This document shows positions 46,001 to 54,266 of a DNA stretch of 62,711 nucleotides, piece after piece (positions within the stretch are counted from its first letter, which is position 1; each line of letters opens with the position of its first letter). A program made the translations under genes and the position numbers. The notes under the pieces are model-generated. The model was not told the origin of the DNA and ran no database searches. It worked only from the letters and a program-made list of their open reading frames with translations. Source of the stretch: Haliea sp. (GTDB taxonomy: Bacteria > Pseudomonadota > Gammaproteobacteria > Pseudomonadales > Halieaceae); contig JAHEBL010000001.1 in NCBI GenBank assembly GCA_024642265.1, positions 45,999 through 108,709 on the forward strand. The letters run 5' to 3'.

Positions 46001-46854
46001 GCAAACTCGACTCACTCACCAGCCGGGAGGCCAGCGCCAGCGATCTGGAGTTCTCCGCCAGCCTGAACTCGGGTCGACTGAACATAGAGGCGAGTGTCGG
46101 CACGCTCAACAAGGGCAGCGCCTTTGCCAGGATGGCCGTCGATGTCAACCAGCAGCCGCCATCTGTCGAGCTCAGCGGCACTTTCAAGGACCTGCGTGGT
46201 GACCTTATCAAGGCCGGCTTTGCGCGCAGCGGCTATTTCGACCTCACCAGCACCGGCGGCAGCCAGGCAGAGCTGGCCGCCAACGCCAACGGGCTGGTTT
46301 ACCTCGAACTTGGCGCCGGCCCCCTCGACTACACCGAGATGATGCTGCTCACCGCGGATGTCGCCAGTGCGGCTTTCAACACGCTGATCCCCGGTGCAGA
46401 CAAGACCAAGCCACAGCTTGAGTGCGGGGTTACCCTGGCGGTATTCAAGGATGGTATGGGTACAACCCCCTATGGCTACGCCGCCCGCACCAACCTTGCC
46501 AACCTCGTGGGACGGATCGATCTCGACCTGAAGAAAGAGCTACTGCATTTGAGCTTCAGCTCCAGCAGCCGAAAAGGAGTCGGGTTCTCAATCGGCAACG
46601 TATTTTCCAATACTGTGGAGATCGAGGGCGCCCTCACCGATCCTAAAATTATCCCGAATGCGACCGGCCTGCTCTGGCGCAGCTGGGCGGCGGTGATGAC
46701 CGGCGGACTCTCCGTCGTCGGTGAAAGTGTTTTGAAAAGAGCGCTGGCCAGCGAGAACCCCTGCACCAATGTGCAGAAACACATTCGCAAGGACCTGTGC
46801 GCCACCGCCCTACCTGCGGCTACATCCCCGCTGGTATGTCCCCCGGCCCAATAG
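43078..46854 (+). CDS. Very large AsmA-family envelope protein
   Basis: The 1258-residue protein has a single N-terminal membrane helix (residues 5-20) and then continuous beta-rich periplasmic sequence. Its C-terminal AsmA_2-like region (about 1080-1200) contains LECGVTLAVFKDGMGTTPYG and GRIDLDLKKELLHLSF (partial). AsmA/YhdP/TamB-type proteins form long hydrophobic grooves that carry phospholipids between membranes. The GTG start has no good ribosome-binding site. It follows the ATP-grasp gene by 101 bp and is the second AsmA-like giant in the window. The exact subfamily is uncertain. Confidence 0.83.
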   Translation: MKRLIIPGLILLAALALFYGGNRILARVLDAQLPELLTRELGIPVTLAPTRIRIATLTVHTPKLVMGDPGNPALVASQVSISLAWPDLLHGEIRLRSGRGGALVVKPYLWPGNDNPWPADYRFLDPYLPDSLTLDSASYVGADGDSYTFTAPVWRRQSPGATLNWQDHSSSRAVDVTAGLQSLEELLRLERMDIQLSARPHAREDSAIDLALGIKPAKTSGYSLNAKVSAAGMSATVDTGNGSAWQFPDRSTTSIEQIDLNKLRALVAAYSKDKTGDGTAQLLASALPRLSLPNHRGNITVGEIRWHDEVGTANSVDFITGPKGVTIPGLSSKGAEGLLRGQLSIASTDKGWQLTATADVETAGAGESLGAPYMDVDWFWREGSGKLTGQGDTWGTLLNSLQGDIALSGYHRGTVQTPVSITARLDNRPGEVALDSIEVKVADGRISGSAALSGDTQKRLKAKISAEQLKLDFLLPESDTSALPGIELPTYLEILPGVDLDMQLDITALQFSSLNIAGGDIIFTRTQDKADLAAHLRGTTEEVLSLKLDALMFPDKPSEVSLRADLSRFSISQLFKQAPLIPDSRTSGSITFSSRGDGMEQIFRSMRGDAKLSIDRRPDQDWKRAPIPNEQLDVSGQAVLVVENQRITGLQISELAVDSRLQNLTGSISLVQGRKPWLEAELTSETLDLDKLAELTSQDATDGASPDSLDSLRRIGDSRVSLKAKSLLVAKIPLSNVALSVSTAPDSVKLEQLDFSLQQGRVTSGGGVTWQKNKATLSLDAKVLEVNLDQLLLAKVPAAISAPLSGTVSLRSAGSTTAALLGNLSGEIQLTSTIAIDSTSDGTPAQIHMTAGQTADGMQAEIHRFLWDGTDLAGTVRYRSTSPPVLEIEIDGGSLSLLPWEAAEAAAGPKDNDKKEDVSDVSKTARVSAELIGDVVMAPLRLIAGPREAKPGDKLFSSKPLPVEWLTNYQAGIKGKLDSLTSREASASDLEFSASLNSGRLNIEASVGTLNKGSAFARMAVDVNQQPPSVELSGTFKDLRGDLIKAGFARSGYFDLTSTGGSQAELAANANGLVYLELGAGPLDYTEMMLLTADVASAAFNTLIPGADKTKPQLECGVTLAVFKDGMGTTPYGYAARTNLANLVGRIDLDLKKELLHLSFSSSSRKGVGFSIGNVFSNTVEIEGALTDPKIIPNATGLLWRSWAAVMTGGLSVVGESVLKRALASENPCTNVQKHIRKDLCATALPAATSPLVCPPAQ

Positions 46855-46934
46855 CTCGCCATGGCGTGCAGTGCGCCAGCTGGCGTTATCGATTACCATG
46901 AGGCCACGCGACCGACACCCGGGAAAAGCTTACC

Positions 46935-48443
46935 TTGCCTGAAGAAACCACAGACACCCTACCGGACGGCAGCCTGCTCGCGGCCGTCGACCTTGGCAGC
47001 AATTCCTTTCACCTGATCATCGCCAAAATCGAGCACGGTGAGATGCGCCCGATCGAAGCGCTGGCCGAAAAGGTCCAGCTGGGAGCCGGGCTCGAAGACG
47101 ATCGATTGTCGGGTGAGGCCATCGAACGCGGCCTGGAATGCCTTGGCCGTTTCGCGCAGTTGCTGGAGAGTGTCGAGCCAGAGCGCGTGCGGGTAGTGGG
47201 GACAAATGCCCTGCGGGTGGCCCACAACCGGCACGAATTCACCATTCCGGCACGCCGCATCCTCGGCACCCGGGTAGATGTCGTGTACGGGCGAGAGGAA
47301 GCGCGCCTGGTATACCTTGGGGTTGCCCACACACTGGCCGACGATGTCAAATCCCGACTGGTCATTGATATCGGCGGGGGCAGCACCGAGCTCATAATCG
47401 GCCAGCGCTTCGAGCCGCAGCTGCTGGAGAGCCTGCAGATGGGCTGCGTCTCCTATGCGAAAACCTGCTTCCCCGGTGGACAGATCACCATTGATGCTTA
47501 TCGTCGCGCCTACGACCAGGCGCGCTTGCTGCTGGCGCCCATCCGCCACCAGTATCACGCCCGCAACTGGCAGGACTGTGTCGGCTCGTCGGGCACCCTC
47601 AAAGCCATCGATGCCCTGCTCACCCAGCACGGCTGGTGTGACAGCGGCATCGATCGCACGGGGTTGCGCAAACTGGAGAGCAGGCTGCTGGAGTTTGATG
47701 CCATGGAGGACATCAACCTGGATGGCCTCGCAGCCCAGCGGCGCAATGTCATCCTGCCGGGAGTGGCGATCATCAGCGCCCTGTTCGATGTGCTGGGCAT
47801 CGAGCATATGCGCACGTCCAATGGCGCCTTGCGTGAGGGCGTGATCTACGACCTGATGGGCAGGCTGTCTCATGAGGACGTTCGTGAGCGCACTATCAAT
47901 GCGCTGATGCAGCGCTACTCGGTTGATACCGATACCGCCGATATCGTCGAACGCCGGGCGCGGGTGTTTTTTACTGCCACGCGCCAGGAGTGGCAACTGG
48001 ACACACCTGACTGGGAACTGCTGCGCTGGACCGCGCGCACCCACGAGATAGGCCTGGCCATTGCCCACAAGCACTTCAACCGCCACTCGGCGTATGTGCT
48101 GCGCAATGCCGACCTGCCGGGTTTCTCCCAGGAAGAGCAGGAGCAGCTTGCTGTTATCGCCGTGGGCCAGCGCGGAAAACTAGCAGATGAGATGTACACC
48201 GATATCGCCGTGACCGACATACCCCGGATACAGAAACTGGTGAGCATCATACGCCTGGCGGTCTGTTTCAAGCACGTGGAGAAGCTGGAGCGCCTGCCGG
48301 ACTTCACTCTGGAGGCCGGTCCGGACAGCCTGTCTTTCACGTTTCCCCCCGAGTGGCTCGAACAGCACCCGCTGACTGCCCGGGAGCTGTCGAATGAGCA
48401 GGAGCTGCTGGCGAAGATCGGGCTGGTACTGCTGATCGCCTGA
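46935..48443 (+). CDS. ppx: Exopolyphosphatase/GppA phosphohydrolase
   Basis: The 502-residue protein has the ASKHA phosphate-binding motifs AAVDLGSNSFHL (residues 17-28) and VIDIGGGSTELIIG, the middle NALREGVIYDL, and an HD-like C-terminal region (residues about 320-500). It hydrolyses polyphosphate from the end and may also act on pppGpp. No ppk gene is adjacent. The start is a TTG with only a weak GGGAAA upstream; no better start keeps the DLGSN motif in place. Confidence 0.93.
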   Translation: MPEETTDTLPDGSLLAAVDLGSNSFHLIIAKIEHGEMRPIEALAEKVQLGAGLEDDRLSGEAIERGLECLGRFAQLLESVEPERVRVVGTNALRVAHNRHEFTIPARRILGTRVDVVYGREEARLVYLGVAHTLADDVKSRLVIDIGGGSTELIIGQRFEPQLLESLQMGCVSYAKTCFPGGQITIDAYRRAYDQARLLLAPIRHQYHARNWQDCVGSSGTLKAIDALLTQHGWCDSGIDRTGLRKLESRLLEFDAMEDINLDGLAAQRRNVILPGVAIISALFDVLGIEHMRTSNGALREGVIYDLMGRLSHEDVRERTINALMQRYSVDTDTADIVERRARVFFTATRQEWQLDTPDWELLRWTARTHEIGLAIAHKHFNRHSAYVLRNADLPGFSQEEQEQLAVIAVGQRGKLADEMYTDIAVTDIPRIQKLVSIIRLAVCFKHVEKLERLPDFTLEAGPDSLSFTFPPEWLEQHPLTARELSNEQELLAKIGLVLLIA

Positions 48444-48738
48444 TCCGCACCATGAGACAGGCGCACCGCACTCGCGCCGGTGCCATACCCGTTGGGAGCG
48501 GCGCCATTTCCGGCAACCGGTGACAGCATGGCGCACTGCTGTTTCGGCCATTTTCTGCACAAAACTGCAATCCTGCAGTCCGAAAAACAGCTAATGGCGA
48601 TATGATAGCTGTGAGCTCGCCGGGGCTGTCATCCTGTATGACACGACTCCGGGGCGGCGACGCACGCCTGTCCGGCGCAGCACCGGGCATTGCCACGGGC
48701 CAGTGGCACAGTGCCCGGGCATAATTTGGGAGGATAAC
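48444..48738. other. Intergenic region ahead of the PilZ gene, with a dyad and a large hairpin
   Basis: This 295-bp gap holds no gene that I can support. It contains a perfect dyad TGTCAT-CCTGT-ATGACA (48627-48643). It also holds a hairpin at 48683-48718: a 7-bp lower stem CCGGGCA/TGCCCGG, a small internal loop, a 6-bp upper stem TGCCAC/GTGGCA and loop GGGCCA. The hairpin ends 12 bases before the PilZ ribosome-binding site GGGAGG. Confidence 0.6.
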
Positions 48739-49116
48739 GTGGCTTACGATTACAACGACAGACGCAAACACCCACGCGTCGACATCGAGCGTGCCATCTA
48801 CATCGAGGTGGTGACACCAGGCATTCGTTCCGAGGCACAAAACACGGTAATTCGCTGCGAAACGGTGGATGTCTCGGTAGCCGGCCTGCGCATCTGGGTA
48901 CCCGAAAATGTCCCGTCAGGCAGCAAGCTGAACATTGCCGTGCCCATGGACGAATGGAAGGAGAACCTGGAGCTGTCTGGCAAGGTGATGTGGGCCAGAC
49001 AGGCTGACAACAAGTCAGGTTATTGGCTTGGCCTCGAGCTGGAGGATACCACCCGCGAGGACATGGGAAAATGGTTCAGGGCGGTTCAGTTCCTGCAGGA
49101 GAAGAAACAGGCATAA
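48739..49116 (+). CDS. PilZ-domain protein (cyclic di-GMP receptor candidate)
   Basis: The GTG at 48739 follows GGGAGGATAAC, a strong ribosome-binding site, and gives 125 residues. The PilZ signature is intact: RRKHPR (residues 8-13, RxxxR) and DVSVAG (44-49, DxSxxG), so cyclic di-GMP binding is likely. No output domain is attached, as in YcgR-like or stand-alone PilZ adaptors. Its partner is unknown; the diguanylate cyclase at 12886 is the only cyclic di-GMP enzyme in this window. Confidence 0.9.
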   Translation: MAYDYNDRRKHPRVDIERAIYIEVVTPGIRSEAQNTVIRCETVDVSVAGLRIWVPENVPSGSKLNIAVPMDEWKENLELSGKVMWARQADNKSGYWLGLELEDTTREDMGKWFRAVQFLQEKKQA

Positions 49117-49440
49117 CTCAGAAGATAGCGTATTTTAGCGCTTTTTTTGCTGCTGATCAGCTAAAACCACGTCCACAGAACTCCCCCGTGGCAACTGTGC
49201 CCACCCCTGCTTTGCCGAGTTACATAAGCTTCCCAAAATATTTATGAAATAACCCTCGCAAATCTTTATTTTTATTGGCTTTATTTGTTTCATGTGTTAA
49301 AAAGTGTGATGTAGGTCCGGAACAGGCGGTAACTGGAGGGTATCTCCAGAGCCGGCTAACGATAACCAGGCCACAGCAGAACCATAACAGTGAAACAGCA
49401 GTATCTGACGGATTTTGATATCCCTGCGAGGTAGTGGCAC
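49117..49440. other. AT-rich intergenic region, weak terminator, no gene seen
   Basis: This gap of 324 bp has no supported gene. At 49127-49148 a short 4-bp AGCG/CGCT hairpin is followed by seven T, a weak terminator for the PilZ gene. The stretch 49210-49310 is notably AT-rich for this genome and probably holds the promoter of the small gene at 49441. I could not single out a convincing -35/-10 pair. Confidence 0.5.
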
Positions 49441-49833
49441 ATGTACGTTACCGCAGAACACCTGAGAGACCATGTCATCAGGCCAACCCTCAAGTACCTG
49501 GGCAAGTGGACGCCCGCCAGCGAAAGCTTCCTGCTTAATGCCGCCATAGATGGCCCCGACCTGGGCATTTTTTCTCCCAGAAATGAAGGACTTGGGCTAT
49601 TCAACATCACGGCGGCCCAGCACCGCGACCTGTGGGACCGCTACCTGGCTTTCAATCCGGACATAGCGAGCCGGGTGCGCGGGCTGGCCAGCCAGCGCGC
49701 GTTCCTGAGCGACCCGGACAGCGAACTGCAAACCAACCTCAGCTATTGCACGGCCATCGCGTGGCTGATGTACCAGCGCTCGGGGCTGATGCTCGAGGAA
49801 CAAGCGCCACAGGGGCAGCTGGCCAGGGCCTGA
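49441..49833 (+). CDS. Small protein resembling phage-type lysozyme-like family, probably catalytically altered
   Basis: This 130-residue protein has no signal peptide. Its pattern HVIRPTLKYLG, then LLNAAIDGPDLG, then GLGLFNITAAQHRDLWDRYLAF and a C-terminal TAIAWLMYQRSG resembles a family of small phage-associated proteins with a lysozyme-like layout. In those I recall an ES motif where this protein reads DG, and QMEPATHDDIW where this one reads NITAAQHRDLW. The resemblance is from memory, and a search is needed. The protein would lack the expected catalytic Glu. It is flanked by PilZ on one side and the convergent glycosyltransferase on the other, with no other phage genes nearby. Confidence 0.6.
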   Translation: MYVTAEHLRDHVIRPTLKYLGKWTPASESFLLNAAIDGPDLGIFSPRNEGLGLFNITAAQHRDLWDRYLAFNPDIASRVRGLASQRAFLSDPDSELQTNLSYCTAIAWLMYQRSGLMLEEQAPQGQLARA

Positions 49834-49843
49834 TAAGCCGGCC

Positions 49844-50467
49844 TCAAGCGCGCCGGGCTGACTCCCACACGGCCAGGTCCTCGGGCCGGTCGATATCCGC
49901 CAGCGGCGGCAGTGTCACCCAGGGCCAGTGCAACTGACCCAGGCGGCGCACTGTTTCGGAAAAAACCGCCGAGGTGCCCCAGGGAATCCCCTCGAACAGC
50001 TCGCGGCAAACCGCCCTCACCCCGATCAGCACATATCCCCCGTCTGTCGCCGGACCGAGTACAACATCCGCCCTGTCCAGCCCCGCCACGGCCTGCACCA
50101 GATAGTCCCTGTCGATACCGGGGCAATCACTGCCCACCAGCACCACGCGCTCGCAGCGCTCCAGGCCTCGGGCCAGGGCGTTATACATCCGCTCGCCAAG
50201 GTCCTCCCCCTGCTGGCCGACCAGGCCTTCCACGCCCAGCGCGCGGCAGCGCTCGAACAGCGCATGCTGTACATCGCCTGCTACCGCCAGTTCCACCGGC
50301 CCCAGGTCCGCCCGCACGAGCGTACCCGCGGTCCACAGTACCAGCTCGCAATGCAGTGCCAGAGCCTGCTCCGCCGTCAGGCGGGGCATCATACGGGTCT
50401 TCACTGCGCCCGCGACGGGCTGCCGGGCAAACTGGATAAACAGGCAGGCGGCACTGTTATCGACCAT
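49844..50467 (-). CDS. TIGR04282-type glycosyltransferase (arsenosugar-associated)
   Basis: The ATG at 50467 gives 207 residues of a GT-A-like fold close to the CofC/MobA-type nucleotidyltransferases. It has FARQPVAGAVKTRM at the N-terminus, VLVGSDCPGI and VLGPATDGGYVLIG, and the C-terminal DIDRPEDLA. NCBI models name this family for its co-occurrence with ArsS. It overlaps the end of the TIGR04283 gene upstream by 11 bp, so the three genes from 52096 to 49844 form one operon. Confidence 0.85.
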   Translation of the reverse strand: MVDNSAACLFIQFARQPVAGAVKTRMMPRLTAEQALALHCELVLWTAGTLVRADLGPVELAVAGDVQHALFERCRALGVEGLVGQQGEDLGERMYNALARGLERCERVVLVGSDCPGIDRDYLVQAVAGLDRADVVLGPATDGGYVLIGVRAVCRELFEGIPWGTSAVFSETVRRLGQLHWPWVTLPPLADIDRPEDLAVWESARRA

Positions 50468-51134
50468 AGTAATACTGCCACAGGCGCGCCGGTGAAACCC
50501 CGGCAACGTAGGCCAGCCGCAGCCCCCACATGGAAAGCACGGTGCGCAGGATGCCTCGCTCCTCCCAGCGCCGACTGGAGGACAGCACCGGCTCGGTTAT
50601 CACCAGCGGCCGCGCCAGGCGGCGCAGGCGCTTGCTGTAGGCCACATCCTCCATGAGGGGGATATTGTCGAACCCACCGGTGCGCTCAAACTCGGTGCGG
50701 CGCAGGAACAGCATCTGGTCGCCCGTGGCCACGGCCGTAAGGCGCGAGCGCAGGTTGATAAACCACTCAATCAGGCGAAATACCGGGCGCTCGCCAGTCA
50801 GGCGCAGCCGGCAGAAGCCCCACATGGGAGCGCTGGCCAGGTAGCCCTGCAAGCGCCCGGCAGACACCCCGGGCAGCGAATCTGCATGCAGAAAGCACAG
50901 GTAGTCGGCGCTGCAGGCCAAACCACCCAGGTTCATCTGGGCGGCGCGACCCGGCACGCCTATCAGCAGGCGCGTGCACAGAGGGAGTGCGATGTTCACG
51001 GTGCGGTCCTTGCTACCCCCATCCACAACCACCACCTCGGCGTCAGGAAAGCGCTGATTCAGTTGCTGCAGCAGCGTCCCGACGCGGGTCTCTTCGTTCA
51101 ACACGGGAATAACAAAGCCCAACGAGGCGGACAT
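50457..51134 (-). CDS. TIGR04283-type glycosyltransferase family 2 (arsenosugar-associated)
   Basis: This 225-residue GT2-family enzyme has FVIPVLNEE at the N-terminus, VVVDGGSKDRT, FLHADSLPG (DxD-like metal site HAD) and the acceptor segment GGFDNIPLMEDVAYSKRL. It should transfer a sugar from a nucleotide sugar. The ATG overlaps the arsS stop by one base, as expected for a dedicated operon with ArsS. Confidence 0.87.
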   Translation of the reverse strand: MSASLGFVIPVLNEETRVGTLLQQLNQRFPDAEVVVVDGGSKDRTVNIALPLCTRLLIGVPGRAAQMNLGGLACSADYLCFLHADSLPGVSAGRLQGYLASAPMWGFCRLRLTGERPVFRLIEWFINLRSRLTAVATGDQMLFLRRTEFERTGGFDNIPLMEDVAYSKRLRRLARPLVITEPVLSSSRRWEERGILRTVLSMWGLRLAYVAGVSPARLWQYYYGR

Positions 51135-52096
51135 TACGCCTCCAGCGCGCCACCACAGCTGCTGCCCTGCCCCGCGGCGCAGCCGTAGCAGTGCTCGCCG
51201 GTGCGAACGGAAGCGCCCGTCAGCTGCCCCCCCGGCGGCAGGTCGGTAATATGGCTGCGCCGGTTACGGGCCAACAGGGGCAGGTCCAGCATCTGGTTAA
51301 AGTCGCAGTCGTAGACGTAACCCTGCCAGTCGATACTGAGCAGGTTGCGACACATCAGGGTGTCCAGGTTGGCAAGGCTGAAGTTATCCCGCAACAGCTG
51401 CATATACTCCACGTACTTGCCCTGGGCCAAAAGAACCGCGCCGAAGCGACTGATGGGCATATTGGTAATGGTAAACAGCTGATCGAATTCGATATTGAAG
51501 CGCTCGCCAAGTTCCCGCCGGTAATCCTCCTGCAGGGCGGCCTGGGGCGGCGGCAGCACCGGGCCCACCGGGTTGTAAACCAGGTTCAGGACCAGGTTGG
51601 GCTCCCGGCCGTAACCGAGCTCGTTGAGGAGGCGAATAGCCCTGATGCTGTCGGCATAAACCCCTTTGCCCCGCTGCTCCTCTACATTGTCTTCAAGGTA
51701 ACAGGGCAGCGAAGCGGTGATTTCCACCGACTGACTCGCCAGGAATGATGCGAGATCTTCCTGCCCGGGTTCGAACAACACGGTGAGATTGCAACGATCA
51801 ATGACCCGCGCACCCAGCGCCCTGGCGGCAGTCACCAGATAACGAAAATGCGGGTTCAGCTCCGGCGCACCGCCGGTGAGGTCCAGCAGCCCGATATGCT
51901 CCCGGGCCACCAGGGACAACACCTGGTCGACGGTTTCCAGCGCCATCGACTCCTTGCGACTGGGGCCCGCATTAACATGGCAATGTACGCAGCTGAGGTT
52001 ACAGATATAACCAAGGTTGACCTGGAGGGTGCTCAGCCGGCCGCGCGCCACGGGCGGGAAATCGGTTTCCAGCAGTAGTGGCCGGGTATCCTGCAT
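51134..52096 (-). CDS. arsS: Radical SAM protein ArsS (arsenosugar biosynthesis)
   Basis: The 320-residue protein has the radical-SAM cluster motif CNLSCVHCH (CxxxCxxC) near residue 32 and the DUF3641 C-terminus with a Cys-rich end (HCYGCAAGQGSSCGG). ArsS transfers a deoxyadenosyl group to methylated arsenic on the way to arsenosugars. In other organisms the C-terminal motif carries selenocysteine; here the reading frame has cysteine codons only. It is the first gene of the three-gene operon. No arsM or ars resistance genes are in the window. Confidence 0.9.
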   Translation of the reverse strand: MQDTRPLLLETDFPPVARGRLSTLQVNLGYICNLSCVHCHVNAGPSRKESMALETVDQVLSLVAREHIGLLDLTGGAPELNPHFRYLVTAARALGARVIDRCNLTVLFEPGQEDLASFLASQSVEITASLPCYLEDNVEEQRGKGVYADSIRAIRLLNELGYGREPNLVLNLVYNPVGPVLPPPQAALQEDYRRELGERFNIEFDQLFTITNMPISRFGAVLLAQGKYVEYMQLLRDNFSLANLDTLMCRNLLSIDWQGYVYDCDFNQMLDLPLLARNRRSHITDLPPGGQLTGASVRTGEHCYGCAAGQGSSCGGALEA

Positions 52097-52161
52097 AAGT
52101 CTGGAGCATCCTTTCAGGTGACAAACTGCTATTGCCCGGCCACCGGCTGCATCGCAAGGCG

Positions 52162-54099
52162 TCAGTATGTCGCGCTGAGCTCGGCCGGGGTAAGCAGCTT
52201 GCGAGTATCGCCCATCAGGTACTGGAATACCACGTTGTAGAACAGCACTGCCTGGACGTATTCACGGGTCTCCTTGTAGGGGATGGTCTCCACCCAGACA
52301 TCCACTGGCACCCGCTCCCCCGGCTTGTTGCGCCAGCGGTCGACCCGGTGCGGGCCGGCGTTGTAGGCCGTGAGCGCGAATACCCGGTTGCCGTCGAAGC
52401 GATCCAGCAGTTGGCGGTAGTAGGCGCTGCCCAGCAATACGTTGTGCTCCACATCGAACAGATCGGAACTCACCTGGCGCTTGCCCAGTGATGAGGCGAC
52501 CTCCTTGCCCGTTGCCGGCATCAGCTGCATCAGGCCCCGGGCACCCACCGGGGACTGGGCCCAGGGATAAAAAGCGCTCTCCCTGCGGGCGATTGCCATC
52601 AGTTCGGTGCTGGGCACTTTCTGAACAGAGGCATTGCGCTGGAAAGCCTCCCGGTAGGGGGTGGGGAAACGCAGGTCCAGCGCATCCCAGGACTGCGCCC
52701 GGGACGCGGCGTCGATGGCCATGCGGTACCAGCCCTGCTGCGACGCAAGTTGAGCCAATTGCTCGTTGCGCCCCTTGTCCTGCTCCTGCAACAGGTAATA
52801 CCACTCGGAATGCGCGAGGCTGTAGGATTCATGGAAATTCAGTTCACCCACCCGCTTGACCACAGGCAACTGGCGCAAGTCACTGGCGACGTCGGGATCG
52901 AGCACCGGGGTCTGGTGGTTGAAGGAATAGGCTTTGCCAAGCTTGTCGGCAGCGAGAAAGCCGTGGTAACTGCGCTCACGGGAGACCTCGTCGAACAGGG
53001 CGCTGGCCTCTTTGGTCGAGCCCTGCTTCTCGAGTACCACAGCCTCCCAGTAGCGCCAGCTCTCATGCTCGCGCCGCTCCGGCGAAAGCAGCGGCAGGGT
53101 TTGCGACAGGCCTGCCCAATCCTGCTGCGCCAGCAACCAGCGCAGGCGTATCTCCACCAGCTTGTCTTCCTGCAGTCGCGCGAGGGCCCCCTGCAGCCAG
53201 GGCACGAGATCCTCCTCCTCGGCAAACAGACCCTGCAGGGCTATCGCGTATTCGACCTGACGGACCTGTTCGTCGGAGAACTCCAGCTCCTGTTGGTAGT
53301 CGGTCCAGTACTGCAGGGCGGTGTTCGGGCTGTAGCGCGCCAGCAGGACCAGGCCATGGCTGGCAATATCGGCTGAATAGGGGCTGTCGGGGGGCAGTGA
53401 TTGCCGGCGGATACTGTCAGGCTGTTGATAAACTGCCAGCAGCTTGTCCGCCCAGGGTGCCAGCGCCGGACTCGCCCTTTTTGCGACATAGGTCATCAGC
53501 GAGCGCTGGCGGGCGTCGAAGGCCTTCAGCTGGCGCGCCCAGACGATGTCATCGGTCAACTGTCCAGCTGCAATCCAGGCACTGAACAGGGGGTCGCAGG
53601 CATCGGGCCGCGACTCACCGGAATCCCACAGGCTGCTGGCACCGTCCCAGGCGATATCGGTATCCCCTGCTGCCAGCCTGGCGCGAAAGTAATAGCATTT
53701 GAGCTCGACGCCGGCGGGCTCATCGGATTTGACCGCAAGGAAATCCTGCCAGCGCTCGTCCCGCCCGGCTTCCCTGAGATACGCGTTACTATAGCGATTG
53801 GGCAGTGGCGAACCGGCGGAGCGGCGGATAAAGCGCAGCGCATCCGCCGGGCGTACCTGCCGCGACTGGCGCGTCAGCTGGTTGTAATCCAGGTACATGG
53901 CCAGAGGGTAATCCTCCAGCCCGGGGCGCAATTGCTCGTATTCGGTCCAGCGCCCCTTGTCGACAGCCTTCATCGCAGCCTGGTACTGCCGGCGCTCGCT
54001 GGCGAGGACCTCCTCGTCAGCCCCCCCGGCAGCCAGGGCGGTGGTTAAAGTATTCAGCAGCAGGCTACACAGCAGGAAAATTCTGACCCGAAACCTCAC
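52162..54099 (-). CDS. slt: Soluble lytic murein transglycosylase
   Basis: The 645-residue periplasmic enzyme has a signal peptide (residues 1-24, ending ALAAG), a long alpha-helical superhelix typical of Slt70 (about 30-480), and a C-terminal SLT catalytic domain. Glu507 in ARRESAFYPWAQSP is the acid catalyst, followed by GLMQLMPAT (522-530) and NAGPHRV. It cleaves peptidoglycan glycan strands to anhydromuropeptides, whose recycling releases D-amino acids. It is monocistronic on the minus strand. Confidence 0.95.
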   Translation of the reverse strand: MRFRVRIFLLCSLLLNTLTTALAAGGADEEVLASERRQYQAAMKAVDKGRWTEYEQLRPGLEDYPLAMYLDYNQLTRQSRQVRPADALRFIRRSAGSPLPNRYSNAYLREAGRDERWQDFLAVKSDEPAGVELKCYYFRARLAAGDTDIAWDGASSLWDSGESRPDACDPLFSAWIAAGQLTDDIVWARQLKAFDARQRSLMTYVAKRASPALAPWADKLLAVYQQPDSIRRQSLPPDSPYSADIASHGLVLLARYSPNTALQYWTDYQQELEFSDEQVRQVEYAIALQGLFAEEEDLVPWLQGALARLQEDKLVEIRLRWLLAQQDWAGLSQTLPLLSPERREHESWRYWEAVVLEKQGSTKEASALFDEVSRERSYHGFLAADKLGKAYSFNHQTPVLDPDVASDLRQLPVVKRVGELNFHESYSLAHSEWYYLLQEQDKGRNEQLAQLASQQGWYRMAIDAASRAQSWDALDLRFPTPYREAFQRNASVQKVPSTELMAIARRESAFYPWAQSPVGARGLMQLMPATGKEVASSLGKRQVSSDLFDVEHNVLLGSAYYRQLLDRFDGNRVFALTAYNAGPHRVDRWRNKPGERVPVDVWVETIPYKETREYVQAVLFYNVVFQYLMGDTRKLLTPAELSATY

Positions 54100-54227
54100 G
54101 GGGGCTACCTCTTATCACAGGAAAGACGTCACTCTGGCGACCACGGCGGGGCGCCCGAATACGCGGGTAGATTGATCTGTGAGAGTCAGGAAAGCAAGAG
54201 GTGCTGAGTTATTGCGTCTGGAAAGAC

Positions 54228-54252
54228 CCGGCGCGACAAACCATCGCGCCGG
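54228..54252 (-). terminator. Hairpin downstream of hsp20
   Basis: A perfect 9-bp stem CCGGCGCGA/TCGCGCCGG with a 7-base loop lies 15 bp after the hsp20 stop codon. Only a short CTTT follows it on the minus strand, so it is a terminator candidate without a real U-tract. Confidence 0.5.
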
Positions 54253-54266
54253 ATTGCGGAGCCGCA

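Noticed and set aside
51134-51190. Selenocysteine codon in ArsS
   Set aside because: The C-terminal motif is read through cysteine codons with no in-frame TGA and no SECIS-like hairpin.
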